From an uncultured Azospirillum sp. (lineage in GTDB: Bacteria > Pseudomonadota > Alphaproteobacteria > RF32 > CAG-239), in the NCBI GenBank assembly GCA_947383875.1, contig CANDEX010000022.1, positions 1-21,385 on the forward strand: 21,385 nt of DNA, in the 5' to 3' direction. Shown one piece after another: positions 6,848 to 13,639 of the stretch. The position numbers and the translations under genes are program-made. Each line of letters begins with the position of its first letter. The stretch's first letter is position 1. The notes under the pieces were generated by a model. The model was not told the DNA's origin and did no database searches. It saw only the letters and a program-made list of their open reading frames with translations.

Positions 6848-8536
6848 ATGTTTTTTAGTTTAAATAAAAAATTCATTTACACAATTTCAACATTTTTCCT
6901 GTTTACATCTCTGATTTTTTCTTACTCTTTTTATCTGATAAACATTGATAAACTCCAAGAACAGCAAAAAACAGCAACCCTGCGTAATCAACAATATATG
7001 GAACAGATTATTGAGAACGCTTCGCTGCGCAAAGCTCTGCTTGAAATTAAACATCAAAATCCGGAATTACTCCAAAATCCCGAAATAAAACAACTGATTA
7101 CAGACAAACTCCAAAACATCAGTCAGGATCAAATATCGCAAGAACACAAAAAAATAGAAGAAATAAAAAAAAGTTATGATGCCCGATACAAAGCCATGAC
7201 AGACAGTGTCAAAATTATCTCAATCAGCGCAATATTATTTTGCCTGTCGTTATTGGTCTTATGGTTATTAATTAACATTTGGGTACTTGCTCCGATTGAA
7301 AAACTCTCCCAAATAAGCCATAAAATATGGGCAGGCAATTATACCTGCCGTTTAAAACTGTCAAAAAAATCCATATTTTCCGATGAATTTGACAATTTAA
7401 TGCACACATTCAACAATATGTTGGATAACATCGAAAACAGCATTAAAGAAATTCATAAAACAGAATCATTTTTGCAGTCCATTATTGACACTATTCCCGA
7501 CGGCATCCGCGTGATGGACGACACGGGTACCATCATCATTGCCAACAAAGAATACTATCATCAAATCAACAGTTGTACCAGTTGTATCGGCCAAAAATGC
7601 TATGCTTCATCCCAAAATCGCGATATGCCTTGCCCACATAGTATGTTCACCTGCCCTCTGCATGAAATAAAAGAAAAACAAGCCGAAAATGTCAAATTTA
7701 TTCAGCAATTTGCCTCCTATCCCAACCGCCATCTATCAGTAAATGCCGCCCCTTTATTCATCAAAGACAAAGGCAGCAAAACACGCCATTACATCGTTGA
7801 AGCCATTCGAGATTTGAGCGAAGACATTCGCTTCTCACACCAGCAAAAGCTATCATCCCTGGGCTTTCTCGCCACCGCCGTAGCCCATGAAATGAAAAAC
7901 CATCTTGGTTCTATTCGTATGATAACAGAAGGACTTCTGAACAAATACTATAGCAACAAACCAGAAGATAACGAGGAAAAACAATACCTCACTCTCATTA
8001 ACCGACAACTGACCGAATGCATAAACGTTCCGGAAAGACTGTTGAAAATGGCACATTTTTCTCCTGAAGAAGAAAATGAATTCTCCGCAACCACCAGCAT
8101 CAGAGATGTCATTCAACTGCTTGATTATGAAGCGAAACGCAACGGCATAAATATTGACTTCCAACACCCGAAAAAAGATATTACGATCTTCGGTAATGAA
8201 GCTGATTTCAAAATGATGATAATCAATCTGCTGCAAAATTCACTCAAAGCCATGAGCGACAATGACAAACAGAGCATCAAATTAAGCCGTCCGACAGATT
8301 GCCGAGCTAAAATTGAAATTAAAGATAATGGCTGCGGAATAAATCCGGATAAATTGCCGCACATTTTTGAACCGTTTTACACACAAGAAAACTCACCGCA
8401 ACAAAATGGTACAGGTCTGGGCTTAGCCATTGTCAAATCTATCGTCGAAAACTTTCAGGGAACAATTTCCGTCAAAAGCAAACCGGGAATTGAAACTTGC
8501 TTTACCATAAAAATTCCCCGTAACTCTGAGAAATAA
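6848..8536 (+). CDS. membrane-bound sensor histidine kinase with HAMP and cysteine-rich PAS domains
   Basis: A sensor kinase of about 562 aa: first membrane segment (about 10-31), a periplasmic Gln/Lys-rich helical region (about 32-120), second membrane segment (about 124-147), HAMP (about 148-205), a PAS domain (about 207-325), HisKA with phosphoacceptor H347 in AVAHEMKNHLGSI, and an ATPase domain with N-box INLLQNSLKAM, G1 DNGCGI, F-box FEPFY and G2 GTGLGLAIVKS. The PAS domain carries five cysteines at 243, 246, 251, 262 and 269 (C-x2-C-x4-C-x10-C-x6-C), similar to the GxKCY...PCP...CPL pattern seen in some redox or metal-related PAS kinases. I prefer the ATG at 6848, with GGA six bases upstream, over a TTG at 6818. 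No cognate response regulator is adjacent; the receiver-like protein at 9512-10141 lacks a phosphoacceptor. The stimulus is unknown. Confidence 0.93.
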   Translation: MFFSLNKKFIYTISTFFLFTSLIFSYSFYLINIDKLQEQQKTATLRNQQYMEQIIENASLRKALLEIKHQNPELLQNPEIKQLITDKLQNISQDQISQEHKKIEEIKKSYDARYKAMTDSVKIISISAILFCLSLLVLWLLINIWVLAPIEKLSQISHKIWAGNYTCRLKLSKKSIFSDEFDNLMHTFNNMLDNIENSIKEIHKTESFLQSIIDTIPDGIRVMDDTGTIIIANKEYYHQINSCTSCIGQKCYASSQNRDMPCPHSMFTCPLHEIKEKQAENVKFIQQFASYPNRHLSVNAAPLFIKDKGSKTRHYIVEAIRDLSEDIRFSHQQKLSSLGFLATAVAHEMKNHLGSIRMITEGLLNKYYSNKPEDNEEKQYLTLINRQLTECINVPERLLKMAHFSPEEENEFSATTSIRDVIQLLDYEAKRNGINIDFQHPKKDITIFGNEADFKMMIINLLQNSLKAMSDNDKQSIKLSRPTDCRAKIEIKDNGCGINPDKLPHIFEPFYTQENSPQQNGTGLGLAIVKSIVENFQGTISVKSKPGIETCFTIKIPRNSEK

Positions 8537-8537
8537 T

Positions 8538-8566
8538 TTGCCAAAATAAAAATTAAGGTTTATACA
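8538..8566 (+). promoter_or_regulatory. promoter of infA
   Basis: TTGCCA (8538-8543), a 17-base spacer and TATACA (8561-8566) lie between the kinase stop and the infA ATG, 32 bases before it. An essential, abundant factor would be expected to have its own promoter. Confidence 0.5.
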
Positions 8567-8598
8567 GAAGAAAATAATTAATAAATGAGGAATATTTA

Positions 8599-8820
8599 AT
8601 GAGTAAAGAAGAGCTCCTTGAACTCACCGGAGAAGTCATCGAAAAACTCCCGAACGCTATGTTTCGCGTTCGGTTGGAAAACGGAGTTGAAATTTTGGCT
8701 CACACTGCCGGTAAAATGCGCAAATTTAGAATTCGTGTCATGGTCGGAGATAAAGTTGATATCGAAATGACACCTTATGATTTGACTAAAGGCCGAATTA
8801 CTTTCCGTCATAAAGACTAA
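8599..8820 (+). CDS. infA: translation initiation factor IF-1
   Basis: IF-1 binds the A-site of the 30S subunit during initiation. The 73-aa product is one residue longer than the common length and shows the S1/OB-fold pattern of the family: [31 protein letters not shown] and [20 protein letters not shown] lies seven bases before the ATG. It is flanked by its own apparent promoter and a strong terminator, so it looks monocistronic. In many alphaproteobacteria infA is followed by a maf-like gene; here a convergent DedA-type gene follows instead. Confidence 0.98.
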   Translation: MSKEELLELTGEVIEKLPNAMFRVRLENGVEILAHTAGKMRKFRIRVMVGDKVDIEMTPYDLTKGRITFRHKD

Positions 8821-8852
8821 ACAAAACCCTCCTTCCGGAGGGTTTTGTTTTA
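8820..8852. terminator. bidirectional terminator between infA and DedA-type gene
   Basis: ACAAAACCCTCC (8821-8832), loop TTCC, GGAGGGTTTTGT (8837-8848) form a 12-13 bp stem. The A-rich and T-rich flanks let it act in both directions for the two convergent genes. Confidence 0.9.
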
Positions 8853-8856
8853 TCGG

Positions 8857-9471
8857 CTAAAGAAGCTTTATTAAAGCAAATCCTCCCAATAATAACACCA
8901 CAAACAAAACCGAAAGTTTGCCTAAATGTCTCTCAATAAACATTTTCATCGGAGCCCCATACTTTTTTAACAACCAGGCAACCAGAAAAAAACGTCCGCC
9001 CCGTGACAAAACGGAAGCAACAGTAAAAACAGCCAAATCCAAATGAACGGCACCGCTTGCTATTGTCACCACTTTATAAGGAAACGGTGTCAATCCCGCC
9101 CCAAAAACAATCCACGCCCCCCATTGGTGATAATATCCTTTAAACACCTCAAATTGCTGCGTATAACCATAAAAACTCAATATAGGACGAGCAATCAAAT
9201 CATAACCGTATACACCGATAAAATAACCGAAATAACCGCCGATAACACTGGCCAGCGTTGCCACCAGAGCGATTCTGTATGCTTTGGCTGGTGCAGCCAA
9301 CACCATTGGAATCAACATAATATCAGGAGGAATGGGAAAAAACGAACTTTCGGCAAAAGCCACAACAAACAAAAAAAACAACGCATTTTTATTAGCTGCC
9401 AACTGCAGCATATAATCATAAACCGCTTTCACCCGGCTTCGTCCATAAGTGCGAATACTCTGTAAAAACAT
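8857..9471 (-). CDS. DedA/YqaA-family membrane protein (VTT domain)
   Basis: A 204-aa integral membrane protein with several hydrophobic segments and the family landmarks FAESSFFPIPPDIMLIPM near the start, an ASVIGGYFGYFIGVYGYD stretch, and a GAGLTPFPYKVVTIASGAV segment typical of the YqaA branch of the DedA/SNARE-associated (VTT) superfamily. Some DedA proteins flip undecaprenyl phosphate or phosphatidylethanolamine, but the YqaA branch has no settled function, so none is assigned. The ATG at 9471 is preceded by GAGGA and AAGGG. It is the last gene of the minus-strand run, 40 bases after the pseudo-receiver gene, and ends at the terminator shared with infA. Confidence 0.88.
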   Translation of the reverse strand: MFLQSIRTYGRSRVKAVYDYMLQLAANKNALFFLFVVAFAESSFFPIPPDIMLIPMVLAAPAKAYRIALVATLASVIGGYFGYFIGVYGYDLIARPILSFYGYTQQFEVFKGYYHQWGAWIVFGAGLTPFPYKVVTIASGAVHLDLAVFTVASVLSRGGRFFLVAWLLKKYGAPMKMFIERHLGKLSVLFVVLLLGGFALIKLL

Positions 9472-9511
9472 CCCTTTGTCCTCTATATTTTTCGACTAGA
9501 GGATAGCATCC

Positions 9512-10141
9512 TTAATTCAAAAGTGTAGCGATATTTTTTAAACGCGCCGGATTTTCCACATAAAATATTTTTGAATAGGTCAACCCTGCTTCAACCTGTC
9601 GACATTGCTCATACGGTAAACAAACACAAATCCCTCGCGGAAAATTTTTTTGCAAATATTGTTGCGCCGCCTCCAGATTATGAACTTCAAAACAACTCAA
9701 AGACTGCCGCTGTAAAACATCCAAAGCAGAACCGGCTTGAGACATATAATCATCTATCAACAAAACATCATGATCTTTATGGCCGACACAATATGCCTCA
9801 GCTATTTCCATAAGACCATCAACAGATAACGGCAAACTCAGCACATGAGAAATACATTTATGTTTTTCCGGCGGATGATTGGAAGAAACCATCACCACAA
9901 CGGGAACGCCTTGCAAAATATTGTCATCATAAAGCATATCCCAAAACATTCGACAGCCCAAACGATTCTTTTCAATATTCATCACCAGCAAATGCGGCTG
10001 CATCTCTCTGGCATAAAGAAAAAATTGATAAAGATTAGATGTGGCAAACACGTCATAACCATACCTCGATAAACGACTTTCAGCCCACGCCGTCAAAAAT
10101 GCATCATCATCAAATACACAGATTCTACCGAGACTTTCCAT
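9512..10141 (-). CDS. tandem degenerate receiver-like (pseudo-response regulator) protein
   Basis: A 209-aa cytoplasmic protein with two receiver-like halves and no output domain. The first half (about 5-118) keeps the acidic cluster DDD (11-13), the LLVM strand and a Ser at the switch position (VMVSSN). The phosphoacceptor Asp position is Asn55 (LLVMNIEKN), and the conserved Lys before Pro is missing (SLPLS). The second half (about 124-209) starts DVLLIDDYM like a receiver but has CVCLP where the phosphoacceptor strand is expected. Phosphorylation is therefore unlikely; a protein-interaction role is inferred. It follows folD on the minus strand with a 58-base gap and has AGAGGA before its ATG. 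A TGTCAG/CTGACA inverted repeat (10151-10166) lies just upstream. A kinase gene lies 1 kb away, but no link is shown. Confidence 0.72.
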   Translation of the reverse strand: MESLGRICVFDDDAFLTAWAESRLSRYGYDVFATSNLYQFFLYAREMQPHLLVMNIEKNRLGCRMFWDMLYDDNILQGVPVVVMVSSNHPPEKHKCISHVLSLPLSVDGLMEIAEAYCVGHKDHDVLLIDDYMSQAGSALDVLQRQSLSCFEVHNLEAAQQYLQKNFPRGICVCLPYEQCRQVEAGLTYSKIFYVENPARLKNIATLLN

Positions 10142-10150
10142 CTTATCCTC

Positions 10151-10166
10151 TGTCAGGTTACTGACA
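10151..10166. repeat. inverted repeat just upstream of the pseudo-receiver gene
   Basis: TGTCAG, four bases, CTGACA forms a perfect 6-bp inverted repeat about ten bases upstream of the ATG at 10141, next to the ribosome binding site. It could be an operator or an RNA hairpin that limits translation; chance is also possible. Confidence 0.3.
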
Positions 10167-10199
10167 TTAATATAAGATGCATTCCGAAAAATTTAAACT

Positions 10200-11042
10200 T
10201 TATGACTGCTGTTTTAAATAAGCTTGCCAAGTATTATTCAACAGCATCGCAACCGTCATCGGCCCGACACCGCCCGGAACCGGAGTAATGAAACCGGCAA
10301 CATCTCGAACATCATCAAAATCGACATCCCCGACCAACTTCCCATTCTCACGGTTAATACCTACATCCACAACAGCGGCTCCCGGTTTAACCCAATCTTT
10401 CTTTACCAATCGAGGACATCCGCATGCCGCCACCAAAATATCTGCATGACGACATAATTCCGGCAAATTACGCGTTTTAGAATGAGCAACAGTAACCGTA
10501 CAATCATGATTCAAAAGCAAATCAGCCAAAGGTTTTCCGACAATGTTGGAACGACCGATAATAACAGCATGTTTCCCTGTCAAATCGCCTATAGCTTCAA
10601 CCAGAAGCCGACATACCCCTTGCGGCGTTGCCGCCACCATCGCTTCAGGATTATTCATCTGCAGTAAACCGACATTATACGGACTGAAACCATCCACATC
10701 CTTGTGATGAGAAATCATCGACAGGATTCGCAGTTCATTGAGGTGTCCGGGTAAAGGCAGCTGAACAATAATGCCGTTGACATCAAAACAATCATTCAAA
10801 TCAATAATCAAATCACGCAGCATAATCTCGTCCGCAGTCTCCGGCACATGACAAATACGGCACTCCATACCGACTTCAGCCGCGGCTTTATGTTTATTAC
10901 GAACATAGACCTGACTGGCAGGATTATCCCCCACCTGTACCACAGCCAAAACAGGTTTAACACGCGCCGCAGAAATTTCAGCGGCCAAACGCTCTCTAAT
11001 TTTTGCGGCTATTTGCTTTCCGTCAACAATTACGGCCGTCAT
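10200..11042 (-). CDS. folD: bifunctional methylene-THF dehydrogenase / methenyl-THF cyclohydrolase
   Basis: FolD oxidises 5,10-methylene-tetrahydrofolate with NADP and hydrolyses the product to 10-formyl-THF, feeding purine and fMet-tRNA synthesis; cytoplasmic dimer. The 280-aa product shows VQVGDNPASQVYVRNKHKAA with the catalytic Y-x3-K pair, IIVQLPLPGH, KDVDGF, the NADP-binding VIIGRSNIVGKPLADLLL, and VDVGIN and FITPVPGGVGPMTVAMLL near the end. I use the ATG at 11042 (MTAVIVDGK), which has AGGAGG nine bases upstream, rather than an earlier in-frame ATG at 11090 lying within the DUF167 gene. The start overlaps the end of the DUF167 gene by 20 bases, so coupled translation is likely. Confidence 0.97.
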   Translation of the reverse strand: MTAVIVDGKQIAAKIRERLAAEISAARVKPVLAVVQVGDNPASQVYVRNKHKAAAEVGMECRICHVPETADEIMLRDLIIDLNDCFDVNGIIVQLPLPGHLNELRILSMISHHKDVDGFSPYNVGLLQMNNPEAMVAATPQGVCRLLVEAIGDLTGKHAVIIGRSNIVGKPLADLLLNHDCTVTVAHSKTRNLPELCRHADILVAACGCPRLVKKDWVKPGAAVVDVGINRENGKLVGDVDFDDVRDVAGFITPVPGGVGPMTVAMLLNNTWQAYLKQQS

Positions 11043-11355
11043 TTTCTGCTTCCTCCTGCAAATTTTCAATCCGCTGTAACAATGTTTCATCGGTAGATGT
11101 CACCAAAATCCGCTTATACCGATCAGTCTCACCGCTGACAAGCTCCATACAACTCTTAGATAAATCTAACTGCTTGGCTAAAAAAGTCAACAACTCCTTA
11201 TTAGCCTTACCTTTTTCCGGAACACTGACAACTGCCGTTTTTAAATATTCTGTTCCATCGGCATCCGTAAACAAACCGCGAAAAGCACAGCGCGACGCAT
11301 TAGGCATCACGCGAATATTCAAAACGATTCCCTGTTCCGTAACCCGATAAAACAT
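11023..11355 (-). CDS. DUF167 / YggU family protein
   Basis: A 110-aa protein with the family signature GKANKELLTFLAKQLDLSK and an N-terminal half IVLNIRVMPNAS, matching the YggU/DUF167 fold; no biochemical role is established. GAGG precedes the ATG at 11355. It sits between yggT and folD, a conserved alphaproteobacterial arrangement, and overlaps folD by 20 bases. Confidence 0.92.
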   Translation of the reverse strand: MFYRVTEQGIVLNIRVMPNASRCAFRGLFTDADGTEYLKTAVVSVPEKGKANKELLTFLAKQLDLSKSCMELVSGETDRYKRILVTSTDETLLQRIENLQEEAENDGRNC

Positions 11356-11370
11356 TCATCCTCTTATTTC

Positions 11371-11397
11371 AAAAAAAGGAATCTCCCGATTCCTTTT
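11371..11397 (-). terminator. terminator-like hairpin between yggT and DUF167 gene
   Basis: AAAAGGAATC (11374-11383), loop TCCC, GATTCCTTTT (11388-11397). On the minus strand the hairpin is followed by seven Ts (11371-11377), which is a good intrinsic terminator for yggT transcripts. It lies only 16 bases before the DUF167 start, so it may instead act as an attenuator for DUF167-folD. Confidence 0.65.
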
Positions 11398-11436
11398 GAA
11401 CAATACATTTTTTGTTTTTAGAGAGCAAATTCAAAT

Positions 11437-11490
11437 TTTAACGAGAGAACAGGAGGAAGTTAAAAATATCCCCCCTGTTTCTCGTTAAAA
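11437..11490. repeat. 54-nt imperfect palindrome just after yggT
   Basis: Left arm 11437-11457 (TTTTAACGAGAGAACAGGA...) and right arm 11469-11490 (...CCTGTTTCTCGTTAAAA) pair over about 20 bp with one bulge and one mismatch, around an 11-base AT-rich loop. It lies 9 bases after the yggT stop. It may stabilise the mRNA 3' end or be a dispersed palindromic unit; no second copy was noticed in this window. Confidence 0.65.
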
Positions 11491-11499
11491 CATGAAATA

Positions 11500-11799
11500 T
11501 TACATAACGAGCTCTGACAAACGATAAATCAAACGCCCGATAAACAGCAAAATAAGCAATAAAATAAACGGTGAAAAATCAAAACCGGAAACGGGAGGAA
11601 CTTTTTCACCGATTTTCTTATAGACCGGCTGAGTAGCCTTTTCCAAAATTTCCATTGTCTTTTGAGCATATTTGTTGTTTGCTTCCAAAATCTTGAAATA
11701 AATCAGCCAATGGAGAACAACTTCCACAACCACAACTTTGAAATAAATATCAACAACAAATCCGATGATATACAAAAACGGCTCAAACAAAGCACCCAT
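11500..11799 (-). CDS. YggT family inner-membrane protein
   Basis: A 99-aa protein with hydrophobic segments at about 8-32 and 76-93 and a central ATQPVYKKIGEKVPP stretch followed by GFDFSPFILLLILLFIGR, the pattern of YggT (family form: TEP-P-R-LP...G-DLSP). YggT proteins are small membrane proteins linked to osmotic or cell-division phenotypes in some bacteria; mechanism unknown. Most proteobacterial versions, like this one, precede a DUF167 gene. AAGGAG lies seven bases before the ATG. A promoter is proposed at 11834-11862. Confidence 0.9.
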   Translation of the reverse strand: MGALFEPFLYIIGFVVDIYFKVVVVEVVLHWLIYFKILEANNKYAQKTMEILEKATQPVYKKIGEKVPPVSGFDFSPFILLLILLFIGRLIYRLSELVM

Positions 11800-11833
11800 C
11801 TAATATCTCCTTAAAAAATTCATCTTTATTTCA

Positions 11834-11862
11834 GGTATAAAACAGCTGACGAGGATACGCAA
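11834..11862 (-). promoter_or_regulatory. possible promoter of yggT
   Basis: On the minus strand TTGCGT (11857-11862), 17 bases, TATACC (11834-11839), placed 35 bases before the yggT ATG, in the gap after the 368-aa gene. Confidence 0.4.
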
Positions 11863-11879
11863 TCTTTTTTATCAACTTG

Positions 11880-12986
11880 TTAAGCCTTATCTAAGACCTC
11901 TCCGCGCCTCAAGCGTTCTATTGCTTTTTGTATTCCCTCTCTGGTCAGAGTCCGATGCCGCATCTGAGCCGTATCATACAGAGGAGAATCTTTCTGCACA
12001 GGACGAATTCCGCGCAACCGTTCAATACGCGCACGAATATCTTCCTTATCAGCCTGAAAGTGTTTGGCCAGATACAAAAACTCGCCCGGACTGCGCCCAT
12101 AAGACAGCTCATGCTCAAAACTGTTTTCCCGATGCTCTTGTTCACGCTTGTCTTCATGCCGAACATCATCGGTCAAACGAGTATAAAAGCTGTACCCGGG
12201 TAAGAATTCCACATCCACACCATGGTGCACTCTAAGAACCTCGGCCCTCTTTCTGAACTCATTTATTTGCTCTTGGGTTGGCTGAGTTCCTATATGCCGT
12301 AAAAAAGCAAGAAGACGATAATATTCCAATGCCGCCTCATACTCATCTCGCTTCGTCTCTTTATCAACATCATGATGACAGCTGGCTTGAATTGCCCCTC
12401 GAATCTCACGCAGTTTTTGCAGCTTTAGCTTTAACTCATCAAACTTTACCTTAGCCTCAAGATTTCCCATATTTATACTGCGTTCATATAACCCCAGACA
12501 AGTCAGAAGTTCAACCTCACGCTGAACGGACATTTCAATAAAACTATCTCGTTCATTAACATCTTCCTGAGTGACCTTCCCGTCGTTCATATGTTTGATA
12601 ATCCCCTGGCCTTCTTCTATCCAGGTAAAATATTCATTCATCGTTGTCGTTTCGCAGTTAATCCGCTCAATAGAATTTGCTTGCTCAAAATAAAAAGTAT
12701 CTTTTTCAACGGCATCAGCCAACTTATGAGAAAAATCAGCCAATTTTTTATTTTCTCGCCCATCAAACATAACTTCATTTTCTGAGGCAAACAAAACTTT
12801 CTGCACCAAATTAACTTTTTGAGATGCATTTAAAGGCGTTTCCTCACCACCTAAGGCATTATACATAATATTCCGCGGATTTTTACGCTCACGTTCTTCC
12901 TGTTGCCGCTGATATTTCTCCCAAACAAGATGCAAACGATTGATACGCTGCCGATGAGCCTCTTTTTTATCCTCAATATTTTCCAT
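11880..12986 (-). CDS. unrecognised 368-aa soluble charged helical protein
   Basis: I do not recognise a family. The product is highly charged and Glu/Lys/Arg-rich, with no signal peptide and no membrane segment. Most of it looks alpha-helical with coiled-coil-like stretches, for example WEKYQRQQEERERK near the start and VKFDELKLKLQKLREIRGA in the middle. The C-terminal third carries LSYGRSPGEFLYLAKHF and repeated basic helices ending in IERLRRGEVLDKA. The ATG at 12986 is chosen because GAGGGG lies just before it; an in-frame ATG at 13049 would start inside the preceding TerB-like gene. It lies 10 bases after that gene on the same strand, so the two are very likely co-transcribed and perhaps functionally linked. 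A structural or adaptor role is possible, but nothing catalytic is visible. Confidence 0.8.
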   Translation of the reverse strand: MENIEDKKEAHRQRINRLHLVWEKYQRQQEERERKNPRNIMYNALGGEETPLNASQKVNLVQKVLFASENEVMFDGRENKKLADFSHKLADAVEKDTFYFEQANSIERINCETTTMNEYFTWIEEGQGIIKHMNDGKVTQEDVNERDSFIEMSVQREVELLTCLGLYERSINMGNLEAKVKFDELKLKLQKLREIRGAIQASCHHDVDKETKRDEYEAALEYYRLLAFLRHIGTQPTQEQINEFRKRAEVLRVHHGVDVEFLPGYSFYTRLTDDVRHEDKREQEHRENSFEHELSYGRSPGEFLYLAKHFQADKEDIRARIERLRGIRPVQKDSPLYDTAQMRHRTLTREGIQKAIERLRRGEVLDKA

Positions 12987-12996
12987 GAAAGCCCCT

Positions 12997-13443
12997 CTAA
13001 ACTTCTTCAAAAATAATCTTCGCTTCTTCAAGCCAGATAAGGCGGTCAATCACCCAGTTGCTGATTTGCTCTATCTTATCCAAATCAATCCCCATAGCCA
13101 AACCGACTTTTCCGATAAACGCCGTTTCCTCATCTGAGAGTTCATCATCTGCATGAGCCAAAACACACATTTCCTTAATAAGCTCTAACGCCGCGCGACG
13201 ATTGTCAATTTTTTTGACCTCTTCAAAAATTTCTTCCTCATCATCTATATCCAAAACTTCTTCAATATGCGAGGCTGAAATACCAAAACCGTGAGCAACA
13301 TGGCGGATAAATGCCTTTTCATCATCATCAAAACAACCATCCGCAGCAGCTAAGTGAGAAAAAGCTTTCAAAAACGCAATTTTTTGTTCCTCTGACAACG
13401 AGTCAACGCAACTCACATCCATCTCCATTTTCAAATCAACCAT
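12997..13443 (-). CDS. TerB-like domain protein
   Basis: A 148-aa acidic helical protein with two TerB-like half-repeats. Each holds an A-x-A-D-(G/D)-x-(F/L)-x-D-x-E motif: AAADGCFDDDEKAF (33-46) and AHADDELSDEETAF (97-110). Such acidic motifs bind metal in some TerB/DjlA-N domains. Many TerB-like proteins are not involved in tellurite resistance, and no other ter genes are present here. I use the ATG at 13443, six bases after GAGG; an upstream in-frame extension to 13539 has a hydrophobic stretch but no ribosome binding site. The 368-aa protein gene follows after 10 bases. Confidence 0.78.
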   Translation of the reverse strand: MVDLKMEMDVSCVDSLSEEQKIAFLKAFSHLAAADGCFDDDEKAFIRHVAHGFGISASHIEEVLDIDDEEEIFEEVKKIDNRRAALELIKEMCVLAHADDELSDEETAFIGKVGLAMGIDLDKIEQISNWVIDRLIWLEEAKIIFEEV

Positions 13444-13470
13444 AATAAACCTCACGCTAATGATAATAAA

Positions 13471-13499
13471 AAAGTATAACCTGAACAAATGATACTCAA
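13471..13499 (-). promoter_or_regulatory. possible promoter of the TerB-like operon
   Basis: On the minus strand TTGAGT (13494-13499), 17 bases, TACTTT (13471-13476). A shifted TATACT is also possible. It lies 28 bases before the ATG at 13443, in the gap shared with the divergent miaB promoter. Confidence 0.4.
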
Positions 13500-13577
13500 A
13501 AAAGCCTATTTTAGCAATCAAAAAGAAACATCTCGTCAAATAATATTCCCTGAAAAGGCCGTCACCGCAAAAAAGGT

Positions 13578-13606
13578 TTGAAAATATTTCGCAATTAACC
13601 TAAACT
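13578..13606 (+). promoter_or_regulatory. promoter of miaB-phoH-ybeY-lnt
   Basis: TTGAAA (13578-13583), a 17-base spacer and TAAACT (13601-13606), 33 bases before the miaB GTG. It is the only good candidate upstream of this tightly packed block. Confidence 0.45.
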
Positions 13607-13639
13607 AAAAGATAGAATTAAATTGATAACGAGACACAA

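Noticed and set aside
9043..9465. Plus-strand open frame of 140 codons antisense to the DedA-type gene
   Set aside because: The minus-strand gene has clear family motifs and a ribosome binding site; the plus-strand product is Asn/His/Gln-rich, typical of an antisense shadow.
12997..13443. Tellurite resistance operon
   Set aside because: Only a TerB-like domain is present, without TerA, TerC, TerD or related genes, so a tellurite role is not supported.
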